A stretch of DNA of 64,000 bases from Psychromicrobium lacuslunae (GTDB taxonomy: Bacteria; Actinomycetota; Actinomycetes; Actinomycetales; Micrococcaceae). The notes under the pieces are model-generated. The model saw only the letters and a list, made by a program, of their open reading frames with translations. It was not told where the DNA came from and did not search any database. The stretch lies in contig NZ_CP011005.1 in the NCBI RefSeq assembly GCF_000950575.1, positions 2,852,001 to 2,916,000 on the forward strand, given 5' to 3'. Of this stretch, positions 28,954-37,527 are shown in pieces. Position 1 is the stretch's first letter; every line of letters starts with the position of its first letter. A program made the position numbers and the translations under genes.

Positions 28954-30366
28954 TCAACCTTCGCGCTGCTGTTGTTTGATCAGATTGGTGAGCTCGGTGA
29001 CCTGGTTGAAGATAGTGCGGCGTTCAGCCATCAGTTCGCGGATTTTACGATCGGCGTGGATCACCGTGGTGTGATCTCGGCCGCCGAGTTCCTGGCCAAT
29101 TTTTGGCAGCGAGAGGTCGGTAAGTTCTCGACAGAGGTACATCGCGATCTGCCGGGCGTTGACCAGGGTACGGGTTCTCGATTTGGACTGCAGCTCTTCA
29201 AGGCTGAGTTTGAAGTACTTGGCCGTTTGACCAAGGATTGTCGAGGCGGTGATTTGTTGATCTCCCTCGTCGGTAATCAGGTCCTTGAGCACTGTCTCCG
29301 CGAGATTGACATCGACAGGTTGGCGGTTCAGCGAGGCAAAGGCAGTGACCCTAATCAGTGCACCCTCGAGCTCACGAATATTTGTCGAGATCTTAGAGGC
29401 GATGTATTCCAGCACATCGTCGGGGGCATGCAACCCCTCGCCAATAGCCTTCTTGCGTAAGATCGCGATTCGCGTTTCCAATTCAGGAGGCTGCACATCG
29501 GTGAGTAGTCCCCACTCAAAGCGGGAGCGCATTCGTTCCTCGAAGCCGGAGAGTTGCTTCGGCGGAAGATCGGAGGTGATCACAACCTGCTTATTGTGAT
29601 TGTGCAGGGCATTGAAGGTATGGAAGAACTCTTCCTGGGTGGCCTCTTTGCCGGAGAGAAACTGGATGTCATCGATCAGCAGGATGTCGACGTTGCGATA
29701 GGTGGTCTTGAAGCTCGTGCCTTCGTCATAGCGGATCGAGTTGATGAACTCATTGGTGAACTCTTCCGAGTTGACGTATCGGACCCGAATCCCGCTATAG
29801 AGTCGGCGAGCATAATGGCCAATGGCGTGCAGCAGATGGGTTTTACCGAGTCCTGAGTCTCCATAGATAAAGAGCGGGTTGTACGCTTTGGCGGGTGCCT
29901 CAGCGACTGCCACTGCCGCGGCATGTGCAAAACGGTTGGATTGACCGATGACGAAGGTATCGAAAATGTATTTCGGGTTCAGCCGGCCAAACTCATTCGA
30001 GGTGCTTGGTGGTGTTGGCTGAGGACGCGCCTCTTCCTCGGTATTGTTGCTGGATTCAGCTACCTCAGGATTGGGTTCTTCATCAACTAGTGGTGCCAGC
30101 TCGGTATCTATACTGATTGCACACAAAATGTCCTCACCGAAGATTTCGCGGAGCGCCAGCTCTAAGGAACCTTTTATCTGGTTCTGCAGCACTTCACGCG
30201 TCAGTTCATTCGGTACCGCGACCAATAAAGTTGAGCCGAACAGTCCCTGCGCCTGCGCCAGCGTGATGAATCCTCGTTGTCGCGGGGAAACATGTTCATC
30301 AGCCTCAAGAAGCTTGACGACCTTACGCCAAGATGTCGCGACATCGTCTTTACCGTCTGTGCTCAT
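28954..30366 (-). CDS. dnaA: Chromosomal replication initiator DnaA
   Basis: A 470-residue AAA+ initiator. Domain I covers the first 90 residues, followed by an acidic/Pro linker (about 95-125). The ATPase has Walker [14 protein letters not shown], Walker [14 protein letters not shown] and the sensor/arginine-finger region [11 protein letters not shown]. The C-terminal DNA-binding domain carries the DnaA signature [15 protein letters not shown]. It binds the boxes downstream in oriC. A perfect box TGTGGATAA lies upstream at 30500-30508, consistent with autoregulation. Divergent from rpmH, as in most bacteria. Confidence 0.99.
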   Translation of the reverse strand: MSTDGKDDVATSWRKVVKLLEADEHVSPRQRGFITLAQAQGLFGSTLLVAVPNELTREVLQNQIKGSLELALREIFGEDILCAISIDTELAPLVDEEPNPEVAESSNNTEEEARPQPTPPSTSNEFGRLNPKYIFDTFVIGQSNRFAHAAAVAVAEAPAKAYNPLFIYGDSGLGKTHLLHAIGHYARRLYSGIRVRYVNSEEFTNEFINSIRYDEGTSFKTTYRNVDILLIDDIQFLSGKEATQEEFFHTFNALHNHNKQVVITSDLPPKQLSGFEERMRSRFEWGLLTDVQPPELETRIAILRKKAIGEGLHAPDDVLEYIASKISTNIRELEGALIRVTAFASLNRQPVDVNLAETVLKDLITDEGDQQITASTILGQTAKYFKLSLEELQSKSRTRTLVNARQIAMYLCRELTDLSLPKIGQELGGRDHTTVIHADRKIRELMAERRTIFNQVTELTNLIKQQQREG

Positions 30367-30499
30367 GCTTTCCCCGCTGTCTTAGTTACCGGACCTGATG
30401 CAGATGACCGAGTACCAAGGACTCGCTGCGTAGGGTCATCCATCAAGAGTAGGGGATTGCCGAAGCAACTGGTAGCGCCCTCAACCATCGTAGACTGCT

Positions 30500-30508
30500 T
30501 GTGGATAA
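30500..30508 (-). promoter_or_regulatory. DnaA box upstream of dnaA
   Basis: TGTGGATAA, the reverse of TTATCCACA, 134 bases upstream of the dnaA start. It is probably used for autorepression by DnaA. Confidence 0.7.
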
Positions 30509-30546
30509 CTCGTACTACAACCCGGCTATTACTGATGCCTAGGCTG

Positions 30547-30575
30547 TTGACGAATGGTTTGAGGCAGCTTGTACT
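30547..30575 (+). promoter_or_regulatory. Candidate rpmH promoter
   Basis: TTGACG (30547-30552) and TGTACT (30570-30575) with a 17-base spacer, reading toward rpmH. A second TTGACT at 30588 with TAACGT at 30612 is an alternative. Motif evidence only. Confidence 0.35.
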
Positions 30576-30727
30576 GAGAGCCTCAGTTTGACTGAGTGGC
30601 TCGCAATGGCCTAACGTTAGGAAGTCCTTTGTGCCTGCTAATAGGCACGCGATATTTCAGCGTCGGCCTGTTTCTTCCCCAGTCGCAACAGCCTCGGCGC
30701 GTCCACGATTTTCTTGGAGTTGACACC

Positions 30728-30865
30728 GTGAGCAAGCGGACTTTTCAGCCGAATAACCGCCGTCGTGCCAAAAAGCACGGCTTCCGTCTGCGGATGCGTA
30801 CCCGTGCGGGTCGCGCCATTCTCGCCGCACGTCGGTCTAAGGGACGTGTGGAGCTGTCGGCTTAG
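30728..30865 (+). CDS. rpmH: 50S ribosomal protein L34
   Basis: A 45-residue ribosomal protein, very basic, reading [18 protein letters not shown] then [11 protein letters not shown], the invariant L34 pattern. It starts at a GTG with a GGAG site eight bases upstream. The frame is open further 5' but those codons are leader sequence. It is the first gene of the rpmH-rnpA-yidD-yidC-jag-rsmG run on the plus strand. Confidence 0.97.
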   Translation: MSKRTFQPNNRRRAKKHGFRLRMRTRAGRAILAARRSKGRVELSA

Positions 30866-30924
30866 GTCGATTTTCTCGGGCTGGTTGCATGCTCCTCGTT
30901 CTGTTTTGAGATCAAGGATCTGAC

Positions 30925-31311
30925 GTGCTGCCCGCAGCTAACCGCATCCGTTCGGCGAACGAATTTTCATATACCGTCCGTTCCGGCGTCCGATCAGGGC
31001 GCCGGAACTTGGTGTTATATACGGTCGTTGAACCAACGGGACCGAGTTGCGTTGGCTTCATTGTCGCTAAAACAGTGGGTAACGCGGTAGTCCGTAATCG
31101 GGTAAGACGGCGTTTGCGTGCGGCCGCGGCTCAGACCATATCTGCGCAGCCGAGTGGTTTGAAGATCGTGGTCCGGGCGCTGCCGGCAGCTGCAGCTGCT
31201 AGCTGGCCAGAACTGCTTAAGGACTATAACTCGGCGTTGCAGATGAACTTGGAAAAGGTCAGGCGATCGGATTCGACACGATCCGAAGGAAAGGTGAGAG
31301 ATGGGCAGTAG
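30925..31311 (+). CDS. rnpA: Ribonuclease P protein component
   Basis: A 128-residue basic protein subunit of RNase P, which matures tRNA 5' ends. It has [20 protein letters not shown] at the start and the RNA-binding RNR motif in [17 protein letters not shown]. It starts at a GTG with an AAGGA site six bases upstream, 59 bases after rpmH. Its 3' end overlaps yidD by 11 bases. Confidence 0.95.
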   Translation: MLPAANRIRSANEFSYTVRSGVRSGRRNLVLYTVVEPTGPSCVGFIVAKTVGNAVVRNRVRRRLRAAAAQTISAQPSGLKIVVRALPAAAAASWPELLKDYNSALQMNLEKVRRSDSTRSEGKVRDGQ

Positions 31312-31699
31312 CGTATTGCGGTCACTGCTCGCTGTCGGCCGCCTGATCTGGAACCTGCCCCGTAATGTTCTGATCGGCTTACTCAAAGGCTATCGGTTTT
31401 TGATTTCGCCGCTTTACGGTCAGGTCTGCCGCTACTTTCCGAGTTGCTCGGGTTACGCCCTTGAAGCAGTTACCGTTCACGGTGCCGTTCGGGGCAGCTA
31501 CTTAGCGGTCCGCCGATTGCTGCGCTGCCACCCGTGGAGCGCCGGCGGCATTGATCATGTGCCGGCTCACCGACATATAGAGAAGAATTTTGCCGGGCGT
31601 TCAGTCGATCAGACGCCTCGGATCGTGATGCTTAACCATCCTGAGCGTTACCTTGACCACCCGCACGACGGCAACGGCTCATTGAGTCGAGCGGCCTAA
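31301..31699 (+). CDS. yidD: Membrane protein insertion efficiency factor YidD
   Basis: A 132-residue member of the YidD/DUF37 family. The core is [20 protein letters not shown] and [20 protein letters not shown] followed by RLLRCHPW, with the family cysteines. It has an amphipathic N-terminal helix that sits on the membrane and is thought to aid YidC insertion. The C-terminal 40 residues beyond the core are a longer tail than the usual 70-90 residues. The ATG lies inside the rnpA 3' end; yidC follows by 24 bases. Confidence 0.95.
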   Translation: MGSSVLRSLLAVGRLIWNLPRNVLIGLLKGYRFLISPLYGQVCRYFPSCSGYALEAVTVHGAVRGSYLAVRRLLRCHPWSAGGIDHVPAHRHIEKNFAGRSVDQTPRIVMLNHPERYLDHPHDGNGSLSRAA

Positions 31700-31723
31700 G
31701 CCCTAGAGGGGAAAAAGCGAATA

Positions 31724-32692
31724 ATGGATCTCTTTGGATTCTTCGGCACGATCCTGACACCATTCAAATGGCTGGTGTCCTGGATCATGTGGGCCTTTCA
31801 TGAAGGTTTCACCTTCATCGGGCTGCCCAGTGGCTCCGGCTGGACCTGGACTCTTTCCATCGTCGGCCTGGTGTTGGTGATCCGGGCAGCGCTTATTCCG
31901 GTTTTCGTGCGTCAAATCAAGGCGCAGCGCGGTATGCAGGCCTTGCAGCCCGAGATGAAGAAGCTCCAAGCCAAGTACAAGGGCAAGACGGATCAGCTTT
32001 CCCGTCAAGCAATGGCGCAAGAACAGATGGCCTTGTATAAGTCTCACGGCACCAACCCGTTCTCGGCGTGTTTGCCTATTTTGATTCAGATGCCGTTCTT
32101 CTTCTCGTTGTTTCAGGTGCTGTCCGGTGTTTCTCACGCTAGCCAGAGCAATCAGGGAATCTTCGCGCTGAGCGCGGATCAAATCAAGCAGTTCGATAAT
32201 GCTGATATTTTTGGCGCGCGGCTTTCCGACGCATTCCTGCCGATGATTCAAAACGGTAACCCGAATGTCTCGGTGATCATTCTCTCGTTGATCATGATCC
32301 TGGCGATGATCGCTTCGCAGTTCATTACCCAGAAGCAGATTATGGCGAAGAATATGAATGATGAGGCGATGGCCTCACCGTTCATGCGCCAACAGAAGAT
32401 GATGCTCTACATCCTTCCCCTGGTCTTCGGTGTGGGCGGTATTAACTTCCCGATCGGCGTGCTGATCTACTGGACCACCACCAACTTGTGGACAATGGGT
32501 CAGCAGTTCTTCGTGATCCGAAGGATGCCGACGCCTGGATCCCCCGCCTATCGCGAATACATGAAGCGGCGCGAGGCAAAGGGGTTGCCGCTGATCAGCA
32601 ATATTAAGAAGTCGGAACCTGAAGCCGAAGTGGTTGAGGAACCTAAGGGCCAGCGGGTGCAGCCGCAACGTAAAAACCGAAAGAAGAAATAA
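31724..32692 (+). CDS. yidC: Membrane protein insertase YidC
   Basis: A 322-residue Oxa1/YidC-family insertase that folds proteins into the cytoplasmic membrane. It has about five membrane helices, the conserved arginine in the first core segment (VIRAALIPVFVRQIKAQRGM), the cytoplasmic helical hairpin (MQALQPEMKKLQAKYKGK) and NPFSACLPILIQMPFFFSLF. It lacks the large periplasmic domain of Gram-negative YidC, as expected. The C-terminal tail is basic and could contact ribosomes. A GGGGAAAA region lies before the ATG, and jag starts two bases after the stop. Confidence 0.97.
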   Translation: MDLFGFFGTILTPFKWLVSWIMWAFHEGFTFIGLPSGSGWTWTLSIVGLVLVIRAALIPVFVRQIKAQRGMQALQPEMKKLQAKYKGKTDQLSRQAMAQEQMALYKSHGTNPFSACLPILIQMPFFFSLFQVLSGVSHASQSNQGIFALSADQIKQFDNADIFGARLSDAFLPMIQNGNPNVSVIILSLIMILAMIASQFITQKQIMAKNMNDEAMASPFMRQQKMMLYILPLVFGVGGINFPIGVLIYWTTTNLWTMGQQFFVIRRMPTPGSPAYREYMKRREAKGLPLISNIKKSEPEAEVVEEPKGQRVQPQRKNRKKK

Positions 32693-32694
32693 AT

Positions 32695-33231
32695 ATGACC
32701 GCCGAATTGCCCGTTGAAGACGCCGTAGTGAGTGAAGATGCTGAAGAGCAGGCCCCGGCTGCCAGCCGCCTCGAAGAAGAGGGCGATGTAGCCGCTGATT
32801 ATCTTGAGGAGCTGCTCGATATCGCGGATATTGATGGCGATATTGATATTGAGGTGCGCAATGGCCGCAGCTATCTTTCCATCGTTGCCGATCAGCAGAG
32901 CGAGTCGCTGACCGGCCTGGTGGGACGAGATGGTGAAGTGCTAGAGGCATTGCAGGAGCTGACTCGACTCAATGTGCTCTCGGCCACCGGGCACCGTTCT
33001 CGACTCGTGCTGGATATCACCGGCTATCGCCAAGAGCGCGCGGGAGTTCTGGTTCAGATCGCGCGGGACGCTGTTGAGAAGGTCAAGCAGGGTGAGGCAT
33101 CGGTTTCGTTGAAACCGATGGGTGCTTATGAGCGCAAGATCGTACACGACGCCATTGCTGACCTCGGCTTTGTCAGCGAATCAGAGGGCGAAGGTGCTGG
33201 CCGGCATATTGTGGTCAGCGCCGCCGAATAA
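32695..33231 (+). CDS. Jag/KhpB-type KH-R3H RNA-binding protein
   Basis: A 178-residue cytoplasmic RNA-binding protein. An acidic N-terminal extension (about 40 residues) precedes a KH-like domain (DIEVRNGRSYLSIVADQ, LTGLVGRDGEVLEALQELTR) and an R3H domain (VSLKPMGAYERKIVHDAIAD). Jag/KhpB proteins bind many small RNAs and mRNAs and affect cell elongation and division in other Gram-positives. The gene follows yidC by two bases and precedes rsmG by five, so all three are cotranscribed. Confidence 0.93.
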   Translation: MTAELPVEDAVVSEDAEEQAPAASRLEEEGDVAADYLEELLDIADIDGDIDIEVRNGRSYLSIVADQQSESLTGLVGRDGEVLEALQELTRLNVLSATGHRSRLVLDITGYRQERAGVLVQIARDAVEKVKQGEASVSLKPMGAYERKIVHDAIADLGFVSESEGEGAGRHIVVSAAE

Positions 33232-33236
33232 TTCTC

Positions 33237-33887
33237 GTGTCGGAGATGGATATTGAGACGGGCCGAGTAGCCACGCAGATTTTTGCTGACCGGCTTGAGT
33301 TAGCGGAACGCTATGTTGCGCATCTGGCCAGCTCCGGTATTGAACGAGGGCTTATTGGTCCCCGTGAGGTTCCTCGATTGTGGGACAGGCACGTGCTGAA
33401 CTGTGCAGTCATCACCGAGTTCATTCCGTCCGATGCGCATGTTGCCGATGTTGGTAGCGGTGCTGGTCTACCGGGCCTGTGTATTGCTATTGCTCGACCG
33501 GATCTTCGGGTGACATTGATTGAACCCCTTGAGCGGCGGGTGCTGTGGTTGGAAGAGGTCATCGCGGACCTGGGGTTAAGCGGTGTTGAGGTGCTGCGGG
33601 CGCGCGCCGAGCAGGCAGTACAAAGCGTTGATTGCGATGTGGTCACCGCTCGGGCAGTGTCGGCCTTGGACAAACTGGTGACTTTAACGCTCCCCTTGTT
33701 GCACGGCAATGGCCAGCTGCTCGCCATTAAAGGCCGGAGCGCGCAAGAGGAAGTGGCTGCAGCGGCTAAGGCAATTCGTAAACTAGGTGGTCGCTCCGCT
33801 GAGGTGCTAGTGGCAGGTGCAGATGTGCTTGCTGAGCCCACCACGGTGGTTCGTATTCAAGTGGGCGAGCCTGGCCCGGTAGGCTAG
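33237..33887 (+). CDS. rsmG: 16S rRNA (guanine-N7)-methyltransferase RsmG
   Basis: A 216-residue SAM-dependent methyltransferase (formerly GidB) that modifies a guanine in the 16S rRNA 530 loop. It has the NCAVITEF region, the SAM motif VADVGSGAGLPGLCIAIARPD and LIEPLERRVLWLEEV. The frame begins at a GTG (33237), with an ATG three codons later as an alternative; neither has a strong ribosome site. It is the last gene before the parAB pair, with a 42-base gap. Confidence 0.96.
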   Translation: MSEMDIETGRVATQIFADRLELAERYVAHLASSGIERGLIGPREVPRLWDRHVLNCAVITEFIPSDAHVADVGSGAGLPGLCIAIARPDLRVTLIEPLERRVLWLEEVIADLGLSGVEVLRARAEQAVQSVDCDVVTARAVSALDKLVTLTLPLLHGNGQLLAIKGRSAQEEVAAAAKAIRKLGGRSAEVLVAGADVLAEPTTVVRIQVGEPGPVG

Positions 33888-33929
33888 AACTGTCGATATA
33901 GATCGACCGAACTCTGGAAGGTGCGTCGA

Positions 33930-34964
33930 GTGACCAAACGCCCGGTTATACCGCAGCGTATACCGACTTTTAGCGCGCTCAGCTCGACCATTTCAGGGGT
34001 TAGTCAATCTAATTCAGTAGATAAGCTTGGTGAGTTGATGGTTTCACGTGAAACAAAGTCCACAAAGAGTGTGATTGATGAGGTGGACGATGATAGTCCG
34101 ATCGGTCGTGAGCTAGCTAACGAAACTCGACGTCGAGAGAAGCTACTTGGACGGAAGTTGCCTACACCTGGCCGTACTCGGATTATGACTGTCGCTAATC
34201 AAAAAGGTGGGGTCGGTAAGACGACCACCGCTGTGAACATTGCCGCCGCACTCGCGGCGGCGGGTTTGCAGGTTTTGGTGATCGATATGGATCCTCAGGG
34301 CAATGCCTCCACCGCCTTGGGTATCAACCATCGCGCTGAGGTCGAGAGTATTTATGATGTGCTCATTGACGATGTACCGCTTGCAGAGGTGGTGGCCGCA
34401 AGTCCGGATTTAGACAATCTGTATTGCGCCCCCGCGACCATTCACCTTGCCGGGGCCGATTTGGAACTTGTCTCTTTGGTAGCTCGTGAGCAGCGTTTAC
34501 GTAAAGCGATTGCGGCCTATGTGGATTATCGTGAACGTGAGGGCCTGCCGCGTCTCGACTATGTTTTTATTGACTGTCCGCCGAGTCTAGGTCTGCTCAC
34601 GGTCAATGCGTTTTGTGCCGCCTCAGAGGTTCTTATTCCTATTCAGTGTGAGTACTATGCGCTTGAGGGCTTGAGTCAGCTGCTCAATAATGTCAGCATG
34701 ATTCAGAAGCACTTGAATGGTGACCTTGCGGTATCCACGATTTTGCTAACAATGTACGACGGTCGAACGAACCTTGCCGCTCAAGTAGCTGCCGATGTCC
34801 GAGAACATTTCCCCGATCTTGTGCTCAAGGCGGTAATTCCCCGGTCTGTCCGGATCTCGGAAGCTCCAAGCTTCCAGCAGACGGTGATGACCTACGATCC
34901 CTCCTCGACCGGCGCGCTGGGATATTTAGAAGCCGCAGCTGAATTGGCCGAACGCGCTAACTAG
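33930..34964 (+). CDS. parA: Chromosome partitioning ATPase ParA
   Basis: A 344-residue ParA/Soj ATPase that moves ParB-origin complexes. The deviant Walker A is KGGVGKTT (about residues 92-99), with IDMDPQGNAST and FIDCPPSLGLLTVNAF as the Walker A'/B regions. An N-terminal extension of about 85 residues precedes the fold and is encoded partly by a parS site (VSRET). The GTG at 33930 has a GGAAGG site eight bases upstream, better than the in-frame GTG at 33921. It forms an operon with parB. Confidence 0.96.
   Translation: MTKRPVIPQRIPTFSALSSTISGVSQSNSVDKLGELMVSRETKSTKSVIDEVDDDSPIGRELANETRRREKLLGRKLPTPGRTRIMTVANQKGGVGKTTTAVNIAAALAAAGLQVLVIDMDPQGNASTALGINHRAEVESIYDVLIDDVPLAEVVAASPDLDNLYCAPATIHLAGADLELVSLVAREQRLRKAIAAYVDYREREGLPRLDYVFIDCPPSLGLLTVNAFCAASEVLIPIQCEYYALEGLSQLLNNVSMIQKHLNGDLAVSTILLTMYDGRTNLAAQVAADVREHFPDLVLKAVIPRSVRISEAPSFQQTVMTYDPSSTGALGYLEAAAELAERAN
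34040..34055. other. parS site 1 (inside parA)
   Basis: GGTTTCACGTGAAACA: the 14-base palindromic core is perfect. It lies in frame within parA, where it encodes V-S-R-E-T. Confidence 0.95.
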
Positions 34965-35022
34965 AACGGTTAGGATTGTATCTACAGGGATAACAGTCCG
35001 ATCCAGCTAGTTAGGTGTTTTT

Positions 35023-36030
35023 GTGGCCGAAAAACGTACAGTCTCCGATAAGCAGCGCCGCGGTTTGGGCCGTGGTCTTGGTGCTCTCATACCCTCAGCC
35101 GATGTTTCACGTGAAACGGAAGCAGCAGGCTCCCGTCCGGTGGATCTCTTTTTCCCGGAAGGAGCGGCAAAAAAAGCCGCTCCTACTAAGGTTTCACGTG
35201 AAACAACCGAGCTTGTCGAGGTTCCCGGTGCCGTCTTTGCCCAGCTAGCGCTTAGTTCTATTCATCCGAATCAGAAGCAGCCCCGCTCGGTCTTTGATGA
35301 AGATGATATGGCAGAGCTGGTGCATTCGGTGCGTGAGATTGGCGTACTGCAGCCAATTGTGGTGCGCAAGAGCAGTTCAAAGGGTAGCGAGTCCTATGAG
35401 CTGGTTATGGGCGAGCGACGCTGGCGAGCTAGCCAGCTAGCTGGCTTGGAAACCATTCCCGCTATTATTCGCGAGACGTCTGATGATGATTTGCTTCGTG
35501 ACGCGCTTTTAGAGAATCTTCATCGCAGTCAGTTGAATCCTCTCGAAGAGGCAGCCGCCTATCAGCAGCTATTGGAAGATTTTGGCACTACTCATGAAGA
35601 ACTGGCTGACCGGATTGGTCGATCCCGCCCCCAGGTTTCGAATACCCTGCGCCTATTGAAACTACCGCCGGTAGTGCAACGTCGAGTGGCGGCGGGCGTG
35701 CTCTCCGCCGGCCATGCCAGGGCGTTGTTATCTCTCCCTGACAGTGAGGCGATGGAGAAGCTCGCTCAGAAGATTGTTGCGGAAGGACTATCTGTGCGAG
35801 CGACTGAGGAAGCGGTGGCACTCTGGCAGCAACCCAGCGGCCGCCGTCCGAGCGCTGAGCGGACTTCCGCCCGGCACGAACGCCTAGACTTTTTGGCAAG
35901 TTCACTTGCGGATCGTCTTGATACCAGCGTCAAGATTTCTCTTGGTGCGCGAAAGGGCAAAGTCAGTATTGAATTTGCCTCTGTTGAAGACTTGAATCGA
36001 ATTATGACTGTATTGAATCCAGAAGGCTAG
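35023..36030 (+). CDS. parB: Chromosome partitioning protein ParB
   Basis: A 335-residue CTP-dependent DNA-binding protein that loads at parS and spreads. It has the N-terminal GRGLGALIP motif, a low-complexity linker containing two parS-encoded VSRET segments (near residues 29-33 and 58-62), the NTPase/ParB-N domain (GERRWRASQLAG, LLENLHRSQLNPLEEA), a helix-turn-helix (LADRIGRSRPQVSNTLRLL) and a C-terminal dimerisation domain. The GTG start is 58 bases after parA. A palindromic terminator with another parS follows the stop. Confidence 0.97.
   Translation: MAEKRTVSDKQRRGLGRGLGALIPSADVSRETEAAGSRPVDLFFPEGAAKKAAPTKVSRETTELVEVPGAVFAQLALSSIHPNQKQPRSVFDEDDMAELVHSVREIGVLQPIVVRKSSSKGSESYELVMGERRWRASQLAGLETIPAIIRETSDDDLLRDALLENLHRSQLNPLEEAAAYQQLLEDFGTTHEELADRIGRSRPQVSNTLRLLKLPPVVQRRVAAGVLSAGHARALLSLPDSEAMEKLAQKIVAEGLSVRATEEAVALWQQPSGRRPSAERTSARHERLDFLASSLADRLDTSVKISLGARKGKVSIEFASVEDLNRIMTVLNPEG
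35103..35118. other. parS site 2 (inside parB)
   Basis: TGTTTCACGTGAAACG, with a perfect 14-base core. In frame it again encodes V-S-R-E-T. Confidence 0.95.
35190..35205. other. parS site 3 (inside parB)
   Basis: GGTTTCACGTGAAACA, with a perfect 14-base core, 87 bases after site 2. It encodes V-S-R-E-T in the same phase. Confidence 0.95.
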
Positions 36031-36055
36031 CTCTGGCGTAGCTCAGTAGCGAACA

Positions 36056-36093
36056 AAAAGAGCCGGTGTTTCACGTGAAACACCGGCTCTTTT
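36056..36093. terminator. parB/trxA bidirectional terminator with parS site 4 as its centre
   Basis: A perfect 38-base palindrome between the convergent parB and trxA genes. The inner 16 bases (36067-36082, TGTTTCACGTGAAACA) are a full-consensus parS. The outer arms AAAAGAGCCGG / CCGGCTCTTTT supply a GC clamp and an A/T tract on each side, as an intrinsic terminator needs in both directions. Confidence 0.9.
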
Positions 36094-36103
36094 CTATAAG
36101 TGG

Positions 36104-36430
36104 TTACTTCAAGTAGTCAGCAAATTCCTGCTCAAAAAACGGCTTTGGTTTGGCGCCAATCACTGTGTTCTTGAGCTCACCATTAGCAAATAAGAACACG
36201 GCTGGGATGGAGGTGATTCCGTATTCCGCAGCGACAGCGGGGTTCTCATCAACGTCCACTTTAACGACCTGGACCTTATCAGCGTATTGCACTGAAATAT
36301 CGTCCAAAATGGGCCCAAGCTTACGGCAAGGACCACACCATTCTGCCCAGAAATCAACAATAACCGGTTTCTCTGAGTCTATTACTTCGCTCTGGAAGGT
36401 ATCGTCGGTTACGGCTTTGGCGTTGCTCAT
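36104..36430 (-). CDS. trxA: Thioredoxin
   Basis: A 108-residue disulfide reductase. The active site is WCGPC (C32, C35), with the cis-proline loop SIPAVFLF and the usual [11 protein letters not shown] strand. Cytoplasmic. The ATG overlaps the trxB stop by four bases (36427-36430), so the reductase and its substrate are translated together. Its 3' end is 10 bases from the parS-containing terminator. Confidence 0.98.
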   Translation of the reverse strand: MSNAKAVTDDTFQSEVIDSEKPVIVDFWAEWCGPCRKLGPILDDISVQYADKVQVVKVDVDENPAVAAEYGITSIPAVFLFANGELKNTVIGAKPKPFFEQEFADYLK

Positions 36431-37434
36431 GATGCGGCTCCTTCAGAGTCGGTAAGGATCAAATCGAGTTCTGATGTGTCATTCTTGTTCAGGCTTGCCA
36501 AATAATGCTCGACGTCGAGGGCGGCCACACAACCTGAGCCGGCAGCGGTTACGGCTTGGCGATAATGCGGATCAATCACGTCGCCCGCTGCGAAAACGCC
36601 CGGCAGATTGGTTCGTGAAGAACGACCCTGAACCGCGATGGTGTTGTCCTCGGTGAGGTCAAGGACACCACGGACTAGGTCAACTCGAGGATCGTTGCCT
36701 ATAGCAACGAAAAGACCGGTGACCGGAAGGTCAGCCTCTTCGGAGGTCTTCAGATTGCGCAGCTTCACTCCAGTGACTTTAGTGTCACCATCAATACCGA
36801 TCACCTCGCTGTCCCAGATGAACTTGATCTTGGGATTATTCAGGGCACGATCCTGCATGATCTTTGAAGCACGCAGGCTGTCGCGGCGGTGGATCACGGT
36901 GACTGAATTAGCGAACTTTGTCAGGAAGGTGGCCTCCTCCATCGCGGAATCGCCACCACCGACCACAGCGATCTCCTGGTCTTTGAAGAAGAAACCGTCG
37001 CAGGTGGCGCACCAACTCACGCCACGACCAGATAAGCGCTTTTCGTCATCCAAACCGAGCTCGCGATAGGCCGAGCCGGTTGAGATGATCACCGTCTTGG
37101 CCGAGTACTTCTTACCGGAACCTGTGCTGATTTGCTTGATCTCACCATCCAGCGAGACCTCGGTGACATCGTCGTATTCAATCTGAGCGCCAAAACGTTC
37201 GGCTTGCTGCTGTAGGTTCTCCATCAAATCGGGACCCATCACACCTTCGGGAAACCCCGGGAAGTTCTCCACATCGGTGGTGTTCATTAGCTCGCCGCCA
37301 GCTGTCACCGAGCCGGCAATTACCAGCGGTTTCAGGTCTGCGCGGGCTGTGTAGATAGCTGCGGTGTAGCCGGCCGGACCAGAGCCGATAATGATCACAT
37401 CGCGAACGTCACTCTGGGTGGTTTCAGTGCTCAC
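36427..37434 (-). CDS. trxB: Thioredoxin reductase
   Basis: A 335-residue FAD/NADPH enzyme that reduces thioredoxin. It has the FAD motif [19 protein letters not shown], the redox pair CATC (C142, C145) followed by DGFFF, the NADPH motif [12 protein letters not shown] and the late FAD motif [16 protein letters not shown]. Transcribed ahead of trxA with a four-base overlap. The start ATG lies 93 bases downstream of the pseudokinase/discoidin gene on the same strand. Confidence 0.98.
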   Translation of the reverse strand: MSTETTQSDVRDVIIIGSGPAGYTAAIYTARADLKPLVIAGSVTAGGELMNTTDVENFPGFPEGVMGPDLMENLQQQAERFGAQIEYDDVTEVSLDGEIKQISTGSGKKYSAKTVIISTGSAYRELGLDDEKRLSGRGVSWCATCDGFFFKDQEIAVVGGGDSAMEEATFLTKFANSVTVIHRRDSLRASKIMQDRALNNPKIKFIWDSEVIGIDGDTKVTGVKLRNLKTSEEADLPVTGLFVAIGNDPRVDLVRGVLDLTEDNTIAVQGRSSRTNLPGVFAAGDVIDPHYRQAVTAAGSGCVAALDVEHYLASLNKNDTSELDLILTDSEGAAS

Positions 37435-37527
37435 GGAAGCAGAACTCCTTGTATGGTGATGAATTACTTCGGCCGGTATAACAGTCTGAGTAACCGGCTT
37501 ATTCCAAGCTGAGGCTTGAGTACCAGC

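Larger units (their letters stand above)
30367..30727. other. dnaA-rpmH divergent intergenic region
   Basis: A 361-base spacer without genes. It holds a perfect DnaA box (TGTGGATAA, minus orientation, 30500-30508), candidate -35 elements TTGACG (30547) and TTGACT (30588) reading toward rpmH, and a small hairpin GTGCCT/AGGCAC around 30632-30649 in the rpmH leader. Promoters for dnaA on the other strand are expected but not obvious. Confidence 0.6.

Noticed and set aside
31703-32251. 182-codon minus-strand frame opposite yidC
   Set aside because: Antisense shadow of a well-conserved gene, Arg/His/Leu-rich with no recognisable domain.
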